The notes under the pieces are model-generated. The model worked only from the letters and a program-made list of their open reading frames with translations, made no database searches and was not told the origin of the DNA. Of a stretch of DNA of 33,808 bases, positions 15,770 through 23,518 are shown in pieces. The stretch's first letter is position 1, and the number at the start of each line of letters is the position of its first letter. The stretch lies in NCBI GenBank assembly GCA_964643965.1, contig CAZXVH010000048.1, positions 1 through 33,808 of the forward strand. Reading direction: 5' to 3'. Position numbers and translations under genes: made by a program. This stretch comes from GCA-2746795 sp964643965. GTDB lineage: Bacteria > Chloroflexota > Anaerolineae > Promineifilales > Promineifilaceae.

Positions 15770-17467
15770 TCAATGCCCTCGTTTTTCATCCGTATCATCC
15801 GGATGAGCCAAATCCCAGAGAGGACGACGGCCGTTAATCGGCGGTACTTGGTCAAAATTGTAGACTGGTGGCGGCGACGTCGTCGCCCATTCCAGCGTCC
15901 AACCATCCCAAGGATTGTCTCCGGCTGGCTGACCGTAGCGCAAGCTGATGAGTACATTAGCGATAAATGCCAGTACCGACAGTGCCAGGATGAAAGCACC
16001 CACCGTCGAGATCATGTTCATCAAGCCCCAGCCAGGTAAGTCGGGATAGGTGTAAACACGGCGCGGCATGCCCACCAGCCCCAAAAAATGCTGTATAAAA
16101 AAGGTCGTATTAAAACCGATAAAAGTCAGCCAAAAATGCCACAATCCCCATTTTTCTGAAAGCAGGCGGCCCGTCATTTTGGGGAACCAGTAATAAATGC
16201 CAGCAAAGAGGGCAAAAGCGGTGCCCCCAAAGAGGACGTAGTGAAAATGGGCGACCACAAAATACGTATCGGTCATTTGCCAGTCGATAGGCACAGCGGC
16301 AAACATGACCCCGCTGATGCCGCCAATTGTAAACAAGATGAGGAAGGCAACGGCGAACTTCATCGAGGTGTTGAAGCGGATTTTGCCGCCCCACATGGTG
16401 GCCATCCAGTTGAACAGTTTAATGCCGGTAGCTACGGCGATGGCCATGCTGGTAAAGCCAAAGGTAGCTTCATAAGCCTGACCCAGCCCCACAGACAGCA
16501 AATGATGACCAAACACGCCAAAGCTGAGAAGGCCAATAGCGACAGAAGACATGGCAATGAATTCATAACCGAAAATGGGCTGGCGCGAATGCACCGGAAT
16601 GAGTTCAGACAACATGCCCCAGGCGGGCAAAATCATGATGTACACTTCAGGATGGCCAAAAACCCAGAAATATTGCTGCCAGAGAATGGGGGAACCACCG
16701 GTAACGGCCGTGAAATAATGTCCGCCCAACAACCTGTCTACGAGCAGCATCACCAGACCCGCATTTAAGGGGGGCAGCGCGTAAAGCAAGATAAAGCTGT
16801 TCACCAGCACCATCCAGACAAATAAGGGCAGCCGCCGTATTGTCATGCCCGGCGCCCGCAGGGCAAAGGTAGTGACCAGCAAATTAATGGCCGCTGCCAA
16901 GGTGCCAATGCCCACACTCAACAATCCCAGCGCCCAATAATCGGTGCCTTTGTTCGCCGAAAAGGCGGTTCCACTGAGAGGGGCGTAGCTGAACCAACCA
17001 ACAGAGGGGGCCCCGCCTGTGGCCCCGCCCACACCGCCGACGCTGGCTGAACCGCCGCCTAAAAAACTGAAATAGAGTAAGAGTCCCCCAAAAAGCAGCA
17101 GCCAAAAGCTTAAGGCGTTCAAACGCGGGAAGGCCATGTCGCGGGCGCCAATCATCAGCGGTACAAAATAGGTGGCAAAACCGATAAGAGTGGGCACGGC
17201 AAACAAGAAGATCATGGTTGTGCCGTGCATGGTAAATATCTGGTTGTACGTATCGGGCGAAAGGAATGTGTTTTCTGGTTGAGCCAATTGAATACGCATG
17301 AACAAGGCTTCCAGGCCACCGACCAGAAAGAAGAACAGGGTTACGAGCAGGTACATGAGGCCGATTTGCTTGTGATCGACTGAAGAAACCCAAGCCAATA
17401 AGCCATTGTCCTGGCGTAGACTGGGAAGGGCAGCTTTGTTTTCAGGCACTAAGGGCGCATCACTCAT
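15770..17467 (-). CDS. ctaD: Cytochrome c oxidase subunit I (A-type heme-copper oxidase)
   Basis: Catalytic subunit, 565 aa and 12 helices, reducing oxygen to water and pumping protons. Heme a ligand H81 (TMHGTTM) and the CuB site H272, H321 and H322 with the cross-linking Y276 (GHPEVY) are present. H407 and H409 (VVAHFHYV) ligate the high-spin and low-spin hemes. E274 within GHPEVY marks an A1-type D-channel end, and K350 (ATGIKLFNW) fits the K-channel. Its ATG overlaps the coxII stop by 4 nt. A glycine-rich loop (GGGSASVGGVGGATGGAPSVG) lies at about 137-157. Confidence 0.97.
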   Translation of the reverse strand: MSDAPLVPENKAALPSLRQDNGLLAWVSSVDHKQIGLMYLLVTLFFFLVGGLEALFMRIQLAQPENTFLSPDTYNQIFTMHGTTMIFLFAVPTLIGFATYFVPLMIGARDMAFPRLNALSFWLLLFGGLLLYFSFLGGGSASVGGVGGATGGAPSVGWFSYAPLSGTAFSANKGTDYWALGLLSVGIGTLAAAINLLVTTFALRAPGMTIRRLPLFVWMVLVNSFILLYALPPLNAGLVMLLVDRLLGGHYFTAVTGGSPILWQQYFWVFGHPEVYIMILPAWGMLSELIPVHSRQPIFGYEFIAMSSVAIGLLSFGVFGHHLLSVGLGQAYEATFGFTSMAIAVATGIKLFNWMATMWGGKIRFNTSMKFAVAFLILFTIGGISGVMFAAVPIDWQMTDTYFVVAHFHYVLFGGTAFALFAGIYYWFPKMTGRLLSEKWGLWHFWLTFIGFNTTFFIQHFLGLVGMPRRVYTYPDLPGWGLMNMISTVGAFILALSVLAFIANVLISLRYGQPAGDNPWDGWTLEWATTSPPPVYNFDQVPPINGRRPLWDLAHPDDTDEKRGH

Positions 17468-18399
17468 TGTAAACTCTCCAGGTAACTGACTAGACTTTTT
17501 ACTTCCTCTCCGCTTAGTTTTAGATTGGGCATATGGACGCCTGGTTTGATGGCTTGGGGATTGCTCAGCCAGGCGATGAGGTTTTCGGACGTGTTGTCCA
17601 ATACGCCAGCGGCTAATGTTTCCCGACTAGCCAGATGGGTGAGGTCGGGACCAATGCGGGCGTTGGCGGGCGTTCCCTGAATGCGGTGGCAGTTGGCGCA
17701 GGGGAGCGTTTGGAAAAGCTGCGCGCCTTGCGCCGCCGCCTCAGTCGTGGGCGCAGCCGGTCGTTGTGCCTGTGCCTGCTGCCAAGCGGCAAAATCGGCT
17801 GGCGATTGGGCGATGACGCGGATGCGCATCCAGGCGTGTTGCATTCCGCAATATTCGTTGCAAGCGCCTAAAAATGTGCCGGGCGTATCGGCTTGCAGCC
17901 AGAGGTAATTGGTTGTTCCCGGAACCGCATCCACTTTTCTGGCTAATTGCGGCACTGAGAAATCATGGATGACATCGGCTGATTCTATTTGGAGTAACAA
18001 TTGTTTTCCCGTGGGAATATGAATCTCGTTCGCTGTCGTGATGTCGGCAGCAGGATAGGTTACTTCCCACCACCATTGATGACCGGTGACGATTAAGTCG
18101 GGTTGGGCATTGGGGGGCACAGAAGGCATGGCACGACGCATAGTTACCAGTGTGAAGCCGAAGAGGAGCGCGAGTACGACAGTTGGCGTGACTGTCCAGA
18201 GGATTTCCAGGCGCGTATCACCCAGCTTTTGATACGGTTCTTCTTCATCGTCGGGATGCACGCGGAAGCGAATGGAGGAATACAAGGTGGGTCCCAAAAC
18301 GATGAGGAAGACGATACCACCAATGATGAGGGTGATGATAAAAAGGGTGGTGATGGGCTGAGCCAATGGTGAATTGGGATCCAAGGGTGAACTATTCAT
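17464..18399 (-). CDS. ctaC: Cytochrome c oxidase subunit II with C-terminal cytochrome c domain (caa3 type)
   Basis: Electron-entry subunit, 311 aa. Two N-terminal helices (about 18-38 and 66-88) are followed by the cupredoxin domain with the CuA site H145, C180, C184, H188 and M191 (GACNEYCGMQHAWM). A fused cytochrome c domain then carries CANCH (234-238) and a later HMPNLKL Met candidate. This is the caa3 arrangement, in which the oxidase brings its own cytochrome c. It starts 2 nt after the transaldolase-like gene. Confidence 0.96.
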   Translation of the reverse strand: MNSSPLDPNSPLAQPITTLFIITLIIGGIVFLIVLGPTLYSSIRFRVHPDDEEEPYQKLGDTRLEILWTVTPTVVLALLFGFTLVTMRRAMPSVPPNAQPDLIVTGHQWWWEVTYPAADITTANEIHIPTGKQLLLQIESADVIHDFSVPQLARKVDAVPGTTNYLWLQADTPGTFLGACNEYCGMQHAWMRIRVIAQSPADFAAWQQAQAQRPAAPTTEAAAQGAQLFQTLPCANCHRIQGTPANARIGPDLTHLASRETLAAGVLDNTSENLIAWLSNPQAIKPGVHMPNLKLSGEEVKSLVSYLESLQ

Positions 18400-18401
18400 T
18401 A

Positions 18402-19475
18402 TTAAAAAGTCTCGGCCAGTTTGTCTCGACGCTGCATGGCCGCGTTGGCCAATAGATGATAAGCGCGGCGTAGTCCCTCGATGGCTTCAGTTTGGAGCTG
18501 TTTTTCGATGGCAGCCAGGTCAATACCCTGTTTCGTAAGGTCGATTAGGGTTTGTTTTGCCTGGTCTTGCCCTGGCGTGAGGGTGTTGGTCATGGGGCTT
18601 TCTTCGAGAAAGGCGGTGATATGGGCGGCGGGCAGACTGTGGATGGTGTTGGGGCCCATGAGGCTGTGAACATAGCGGGGATCGTCGCTGCTTTCCCATA
18701 ACGGCCGTTGCAAATGGGAGCCGTATTTGGCTAGATGCTGCCATTCCTTGCTGCGGAAAATTTGTTGGAAACGGCCGTAAATCGCCTTGGCTGTGGCAAT
18801 CCCAGCCGTGCCTTGCAGCAGGTTGCCATCATTTAGCATGGGATCAACGGCCACGTCTAGCTGCGTAACCGGTAGGGTGGCTACGGCCATCGGTGCTAAA
18901 CGCCAGATGTCCAGGTGTGTCCAGAAATAATCAATTCCAGCCATATAGGCCTGGGCTACTTTTTCATATGTTTCTACCGTGTAAATATGGGTGGCATTGA
19001 CATTCGTCCCCTCGCCGAGAAGTTGTTCAATGACCTGTATGCCAATGGGCGTGGCCGGAATCTGCACCATCACATTAACCCGATCAACGTCGTAAGCCAG
19101 GCGCAGCCCTTCTGCTACGAGTCCATCTACGTTATGTTCCAGCGCTGGGTTTACGTCCAGGCTCACGTAGCCATCTACTCCGCGGGTGCGTTCATAAATG
19201 GAGTGGATCAGGTCAACGGCCGTTTGCACATCCATAAACAGCAGCCTTTCTGCGATCTCCTTAATCTCCTTGCCCTGATGCACCAGTTCGACTAGCTGCT
19301 GATCATAATCACTGCTGTTTGCCAATGCGTTGGCAATGGCACCGGGATGAGACGTAACGCCGTGGACGCCTTGCTGGATCAAACCCAGCAGATGATGGCT
19401 GTGAATAAACGGCCGATCGAAGCTGTTTAACCAGATTGACTGACCCATTCCGGCTGCCTCGTGTAATTTACTCAT
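18402..19475 (-). CDS. Transaldolase-family protein, probably catalytically inactive
   Basis: A 357-aa protein aligning along its length with actinobacterial-type transaldolases: IWLN, GVTSHP, VSLDVNP, IPATPIG, NVNATHIYTVETY, GTAGIATAK and QRPLWESS appear in family order. Key residues differ. The Schiff-base lysine of KIPAT is Q138 (codon CAG), the Asp of WLD is N17, the Asn of TTNP is H43, and the Glu of VS-E-V is D107. Ordinary transaldolase activity is therefore unlikely. The start at 19475 has AAGGAG 7 nt upstream; the frame extends five codons to a TTG. It is the first gene of the oxidase operon, 2 nt from coxII. A structural or regulatory role is inference. Confidence 0.85.
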   Translation of the reverse strand: MSKLHEAAGMGQSIWLNSFDRPFIHSHHLLGLIQQGVHGVTSHPGAIANALANSSDYDQQLVELVHQGKEIKEIAERLLFMDVQTAVDLIHSIYERTRGVDGYVSLDVNPALEHNVDGLVAEGLRLAYDVDRVNVMVQIPATPIGIQVIEQLLGEGTNVNATHIYTVETYEKVAQAYMAGIDYFWTHLDIWRLAPMAVATLPVTQLDVAVDPMLNDGNLLQGTAGIATAKAIYGRFQQIFRSKEWQHLAKYGSHLQRPLWESSDDPRYVHSLMGPNTIHSLPAAHITAFLEESPMTNTLTPGQDQAKQTLIDLTKQGIDLAAIEKQLQTEAIEGLRRAYHLLANAAMQRRDKLAETF

Positions 19476-19572
19476 AGTGTGCTCCTTCAAAAGAAGTGGC
19501 TGGGTGAAACACCAGCCATCAACGAAAAAAATTGTTGCTTATTTTCATCATATGCCAGCCATTCGTTTGGGG

Positions 19573-19624
19573 CATCGGCGAGATGACCCAACGAGTGGAC
19601 TGTCTGTAGGACAAATGACGTAGG
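19573..19624 (-). repeat. CATCGGCG...ACAAATGACGTAG intergenic element, copy 3
   Basis: CATCGGCG at 19573 and ACAAATGACGTAGG ending at 19624 bound a short copy without an obvious hairpin. It lies between the lipoprotein stop (19647) and the start of the oxidase operon (19475), where its promoter should be. Confidence 0.65.
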
Positions 19625-19646
19625 TTCATCAATGCATGGCTTGCGG

Positions 19647-20642
19647 TCAATGTGTAAACTGGAAGGTGCTGATGATCTGTTCTACCAGTGGCAAATATTC
19701 GTTCGGGTTGGCTTTATCTAATTCGTATGGTTCTACAACAACTTCGTATAGAATGCGATCCCGCAGGGCGAGAATATCGGTCGTTACCCCCAGACCATCC
19801 AAGGCATCAATGCGATAAGCAGCTGAGCCGTCGAGGCTGATTCCTTGTATTGACTTATCTTGAATCTCTTCAGCACCATAGGTCAGAATGGGGCCTTTAC
19901 CAAATAAGTTAGCAGGGTCGTAGGCGGCGTTAACGTCAATCTGAGTGTTGCCAGACTGGGCGGCTAAGGTAACTCGGTAAAAAGTTGTGTCTGGGGAGAG
20001 TTTTAAAGCATCCTCAGTGGGGACGAGAGTGATGAGAGACGCTGAGGCGTCTAAGTCACGCATGCGATAAACGTCAGGCGGGTAGCTAATACGATACCAA
20101 TCCGTTGTCTCCGTTATCCAGCTAGAAGGTATATCGACCGTTTGCGGGGGCGGTTCGTAGCTCTTACCGCCAATCATCGGGGGATCCGCATTGACAATTT
20201 TCCATAAACCATCTGGCATAAAGTGAAAAGAAACATCTTGAGTGACTTCGGTTTGCCATAATTGTTTGTCATTCTGCCATAAGGAAAATTTAGCCTGGTA
20301 GCTAACGACAGGATCGCCATCGACGACGGGATAATCATTGGTGATTTTCCACTCGTCTAACTGCAAGGTGGTGTCAGGCGGTGCTGCCTCTAGAAGTTGG
20401 TGGGCCAGAGCTTGGGTCTGTAGCAAGCCGTTCGGGTCAGCCACGTCTGGTGGGGCGAAGTAGCTGTCGAATTGAGTTAAATCACGTTGATTAAAACCGT
20501 CAACAAAAGTATGTACGGTGTCGTCTAAGACGACCTCGGGCCCATAATCATCATTGTAACCCGGCGCTGTACAGCTTACTATCAATAATGAGATCAGTGA
20601 AAGGAAAATCGTTATTAGAAAAGAGATCTGTTTTTTATTCAT
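19647..20642 (-). CDS. Lipoprotein with an NTF2-like repeat domain and a C-terminal PsbP-like domain
   Basis: A 331-aa predicted lipoprotein with an N-terminal helix and lipobox LIVSC (Cys24). Residues of about 40-165 resemble an NTF2/SnoaL-like fold and are clearly homologous to the next protein (FVDGFNQRDLTQFDSYFAPP versus FIEGFDNHDLSQFDTFFAPP). The unique C-terminal half (about 175-331, starting WITETTDWYRISYPPDVY and ending LVEQIISTFQF) has the shape of PsbP/DUF1795-like domains, but this is a weak match. It sits 30 nt after its paralogue and is probably co-transcribed with it. The function is unknown. Confidence 0.75.
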   Translation of the reverse strand: MNKKQISFLITIFLSLISLLIVSCTAPGYNDDYGPEVVLDDTVHTFVDGFNQRDLTQFDSYFAPPDVADPNGLLQTQALAHQLLEAAPPDTTLQLDEWKITNDYPVVDGDPVVSYQAKFSLWQNDKQLWQTEVTQDVSFHFMPDGLWKIVNADPPMIGGKSYEPPPQTVDIPSSWITETTDWYRISYPPDVYRMRDLDASASLITLVPTEDALKLSPDTTFYRVTLAAQSGNTQIDVNAAYDPANLFGKGPILTYGAEEIQDKSIQGISLDGSAAYRIDALDGLGVTTDILALRDRILYEVVVEPYELDKANPNEYLPLVEQIISTFQFTH

Positions 20643-20672
20643 TCGGACGCTCCATATGTTCAGCAGAAGTGC

Positions 20673-21149
20673 TTATTCCAGGCCTCGTCCCTCATCAATC
20701 TGAGGTGCATCTCCGCCGGTGATTAACCAATTCCCATCTATTTTTTGCAGGGCGATATCTTGGGTGACAACGGCCGTAAACGTCATTACATCGTTTTCCC
20801 ACATGGATACCTGAGCCTGGTAAGTGACGACCGCCTCCTCCCGCTTGTCATCCAACCGCACATTTTGAATTTCCAGCTTGTCTATTTGGAAGGACTCGCC
20901 AGGAGCGGCCGCGTCCATTAGCTGATGGGCGGCATCATGGGTCTGAGTCATATCGTATTCATCGCTGGGTGGGGCAAAAAATGTGTCAAATTGGCTCAAA
21001 TCGTGGTTATCGAATCCTTCAATAAACGCATTGGCCGATGCCTGTACGGCATCGCTGGCGGCCTTTTCTGCATCTTCATTGCTGTTACAAGCAGCCAGAG
21101 CGAAAATTAACGCGAGCAAAGCAAGTAAGATAACGGCTCTTCTCTTCAT
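20673..21149 (-). CDS. Small NTF2-like lipoprotein, paralogue of the next gene
   Basis: A 158-aa lipoprotein with a leucine/alanine-rich signal and lipobox FALAAC, followed by one NTF2-like domain with FIEGFDNHDLSQFDTFFAPP and VVTQDIALQKIDGNWLI. The start at 21149 is chosen because GAGAG lies 5 nt upstream and because it places the signal peptide at the N-terminus; the frame extends 12 codons. The tandem pair probably arose by duplication, with the downstream copy gaining or keeping an extra domain. Function unknown. Confidence 0.75.
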   Translation of the reverse strand: MKRRAVILLALLALIFALAACNSNEDAEKAASDAVQASANAFIEGFDNHDLSQFDTFFAPPSDEYDMTQTHDAAHQLMDAAAPGESFQIDKLEIQNVRLDDKREEAVVTYQAQVSMWENDVMTFTAVVTQDIALQKIDGNWLITGGDAPQIDEGRGLE

Positions 21150-21206
21150 GGTGTCTCTCTTTCCTATCATTTCATCCTGGTTCACTACCCACTGCTCACC
21201 GCCCTA

Positions 21207-21458
21207 CTACCACCAACGCTTAATGGGTGTACCGGGCATATGGGCGACAGCGTACTTATCAAGCTTGAGATAAACTACGTCATCTTCGATGCGATCAATT
21301 TCGGAGATGGGAATGGTGACGTCTTTTTGTCCCCATAAATGGCCTTCACGCAGCACCAGGTGGGTGACGTGGCTGTTGGTGGGGTTGACGAGAAATTCAT
21401 CAACGCGCCCGATACGGCCGTCTGGCCCATACACTTCGGCATTTAAGGGAATATCCAT
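21207..21458 (-). CDS. Single-domain PRC-barrel protein
   Basis: An 83-aa PRC-barrel protein (MDIPLNAEVYGPDGRIGRVDEFLVNPTN..., then HLVLREGHLWGQKDVTIPISEID). It corresponds closely to the C-terminal half of the adjacent 214-aa protein, including a nearly identical HLVLREGHLWGQKD stretch and a KRWW terminus. It therefore looks like a partial duplication of that neighbour. AAGGA lies 9 nt before the ATG. No enzymatic residues are evident. Confidence 0.85.
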   Translation of the reverse strand: MDIPLNAEVYGPDGRIGRVDEFLVNPTNSHVTHLVLREGHLWGQKDVTIPISEIDRIEDDVVYLKLDKYAVAHMPGTPIKRWW

Positions 21459-21505
21459 TGCAACTGTTCCTTATTTATTTTTGTCCTTTTGATTTTGGCC
21501 TATGG

Positions 21506-22150
21506 CTACTGCCACCATCGTTTCACGGCTATGGTGGGCAGACGTTCAATGGCCTCTTTATTTATTTTCAGGTAAACAACATCAGTTTCAACTCGCTCAA
21601 TTTCAGAGATGGGAACCATGATATCTTTCTGTCCCCACAGGTGGCCTTCACGCAGAACTAAGTGAGTGATTTGGTTGTTTTCAGGATTGATGTTGAATTC
21701 GTCTACCTGTCCGATGTGACCATCTGCTGCCTCTACACGTGCGCCGCGCTGAACAGCCAGCTCATCATGGGGAATCTGTTCAATATTGACGTATGTGCCA
21801 TATCCGCCCTGGGCTGTGATGTAGGGCCATAACCAGGCGGATGACAAAGTGGCTTCTGGGAGTTCAGTTGGCGGCTTATCGGATTCATCCAGATCGTGTA
21901 AGCTGATAAATTTAATTTTATGGAACGGTTCTAATGTGGCCAATGTATTGCGCTGGCAGCGAAGCTGGATACGGTCCGGTTCGCTTTTTTCAATCAGGTT
22001 GAGTGGTACTTCATATTCGCTATGCAACATTTCTGGCGTTGCGACTACAATGTGGGTGACTTCTTGTGAGACTGGGTTGAGGATAACGGCCGTTGACCGG
22101 CCGCATTTCCCATCTGTACAATAAACATCAGCGTCTAATGGAATATCCAT
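21506..22150 (-). CDS. Two-domain PRC-barrel protein
   Basis: A 214-aa protein with two PRC-barrel halves joined by a variable linker, with IPHDELAVQRGARVEAADG in the second half. It is paralogous to the first gene of the nuo operon (6825-7424) and to its 83-aa neighbour. GAGGAG precedes two consecutive ATG codons; the second (22150) gives better spacing and matches the neighbour's MDIPL start. With the adjacent single-domain gene and the downstream lipoproteins it probably forms a unit. Function unknown. Confidence 0.85.
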   Translation of the reverse strand: MDIPLDADVYCTDGKCGRSTAVILNPVSQEVTHIVVATPEMLHSEYEVPLNLIEKSEPDRIQLRCQRNTLATLEPFHKIKFISLHDLDESDKPPTELPEATLSSAWLWPYITAQGGYGTYVNIEQIPHDELAVQRGARVEAADGHIGQVDEFNINPENNQITHLVLREGHLWGQKDIMVPISEIERVETDVVYLKINKEAIERLPTIAVKRWWQ

Positions 22151-22164
22151 CATTTAACTCCTCT

Positions 22165-22233
22165 AATTGGAACGCGAACGTCTCGTTCGCCCTAAGCGGA
22201 TGCGACTGCCGGCGGGACGCCTGCGCTCCAATT
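22165..22233. repeat. Paired mini-hairpin intergenic repeat, copy 2
   Basis: Outer AATTGG/CCAATT arms enclose GCGAACGTCTCGTTCGC (22174-22190), identical to copy 1 at 2046, and GCCGGCGGGACGCCTGC (22208-22224), which has one mismatch in the stem. It begins 9 nt after the stop of the upstream stress-type gene and ends close to the Shine-Dalgarno of the next gene. Confidence 0.8.
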
Positions 22234-22242
22234 GCATAGGCA

Positions 22243-22593
22243 CTAAACTTCCTGTACGGCGGCGTGAACGCTGGTTTCCACGGCCCCCTCAACACCGCCC
22301 AGCAGCGCCGCCGCCAGTGGGCCAGCCACAAACAGGGGGCCAAATCCCGGCAGCCAGATAAAGGCGGCGCCCACCAGGATGCCGAACAGGCCGCCGACCC
22401 AGGCGCCTGTGCCGGCCCCGGTTTTAGCCACGTCACCGGCGGTGATGTAACCATGGACTTCCTTTTCACTGGCCATGTCCTGAGAAACAATGGACACTTG
22501 TTTAATGGGGAAATTACCCTGGTCTAGTTTGTGCACGGCCGCTTCGGCCGCGGCCATATTGTCGTATACGTGAACAATGCTGTTTACACTCAT
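22243..22593 (-). CDS. Short general-stress-protein-17M-like protein with a glycine-zipper segment
   Basis: A 116-aa protein. Residues 5-48 (IVHVYDNMAAAEAAVHKLDQG...VSIVSQDM) resemble the N-terminal domain of YflT/general stress protein 17M-like proteins. A glycine/alanine-rich hydrophobic segment follows (about 57-105), resembling a membrane-inserting glycine zipper. Longer relatives usually continue with a second soluble segment that is missing here. The stop codon lies just before a paired-hairpin repeat, so truncation by that repeat is possible (inference). Role unknown. Confidence 0.65.
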   Translation of the reverse strand: MSVNSIVHVYDNMAAAEAAVHKLDQGNFPIKQVSIVSQDMASEKEVHGYITAGDVAKTGAGTGAWVGGLFGILVGAAFIWLPGFGPLFVAGPLAAALLGGVEGAVETSVHAAVQEV

Positions 22594-22660
22594 CCATCTC
22601 GATTTACCTCCGTTTTTATTTGTGAACGCCCCCTTAGCTTATCGAGAATCTTTGTAGATA

Positions 22661-22757
22661 ACATCGGCGCGAAGGCGTAACTACGCCTTAACAAATAGAC
22701 TGTTTGGTAACGGCAGTTTCAGGACAAACGCTTAGGCATACTAGGACAAATGACGTA
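22661..22757 (-). repeat. CATCGGCG...ACAAATGACGTA intergenic element, copy 4
   Basis: ACATCGGCG (22661-22669) and ACAAATGACGTA (22746-22757) bound a copy that contains AAGGCGTAACTACGCCTT, a perfect 8-bp hairpin. A second AGGACAAA word sits just before the end. It lies between the degenerate regulator gene and the stress-type gene. Confidence 0.65.
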
Positions 22758-22826
22758 AAGGGGAAATGTTAAAGCGGCGCGTCTGGCGGCGGACTATACT
22801 CAGCCAGCATCACATCTTATACGCAT

Positions 22827-23450
22827 TCATGGCGCAATGTACAAGGTTGTTTGAGTATGGTGGGCATGATGCAGCTTGTTTAGAATTTGACCAACAAGGA
22901 TGTGAATGGCCGTCAGGTCAATTTGTGGCTGTTTGGCAGGATGGGATAACGGCCGTTCCCCGGCAAACAGTTCAAGAATCTGAGCTTCATCGGCTGTGAG
23001 TGGTGAATTGGTAGGCGGTAGGGGCAGCGGTGACCGTGCGTACGCCAGCAGGCAGCGGGCGATAAATGGTTCCAACGTATGATAGCCGTTATAGACATTT
23101 CGAATGGCCGTCAACAACCGGTTCAGCGGAGGCGTCTTGGGGACAATGGCTACAGCCCCCGCCTGCACCGCTTGGAACAACAGCGTTTCGGAGAAAACGG
23201 CCGTATGCACCAGGATAGCGCCTGCCCAGTGCGTCTGCTTAATCAGGGCGATAGTATTCACGCCATGCGGGTATAGGGCGACGATGTCCATGAGAATAAC
23301 GTCTGGATGATAGGTTTGGGTGAGGGTAACGGCCGTGTCGCCGTCACCGGCTTCTCCAACGACTACGATGTCCGGCTCGGCCGAGAGCAGGGCCTCTATA
23401 CCGGCCCGTACTGCGGCATGCGAATCGACGATGAGAATTTGGATGGCCAT
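22827..23450 (-). CDS. Degenerate NarL-family response regulator
   Basis: A 207-aa protein laid out like NarL/DegU regulators: receiver (1-120), linker, and C-terminal region in the LuxR-HTH position (148-207). The acidic pair normally DD reads D9-S10 (IVDSHAAVRAG). The likely acceptor D55 and K105 remain. The HTH is eroded: LTADEAQILELFAGE and the final TQTTLYIAP fit the family edges, but the recognition helix (normally SEKTVKxH) is replaced by DLTAIHILVGQ. It probably does not act as a conventional phosphorylation-dependent DNA binder. It follows two intact paralogues. The start at 23450 is where the receiver begins. Confidence 0.8.
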   Translation of the reverse strand: MAIQILIVDSHAAVRAGIEALLSAEPDIVVVGEAGDGDTAVTLTQTYHPDVILMDIVALYPHGVNTIALIKQTHWAGAILVHTAVFSETLLFQAVQAGAVAIVPKTPPLNRLLTAIRNVYNGYHTLEPFIARCLLAYARSPLPLPPTNSPLTADEAQILELFAGERPLSHPAKQPQIDLTAIHILVGQILNKLHHAHHTQTTLYIAP

Positions 23451-23518
23451 GATGATGGTGTCAATAGTAGGTTTGGGAATGGGCAGTGAATGCCACAAGC
23501 CCCATTCAAAAAAACAGG

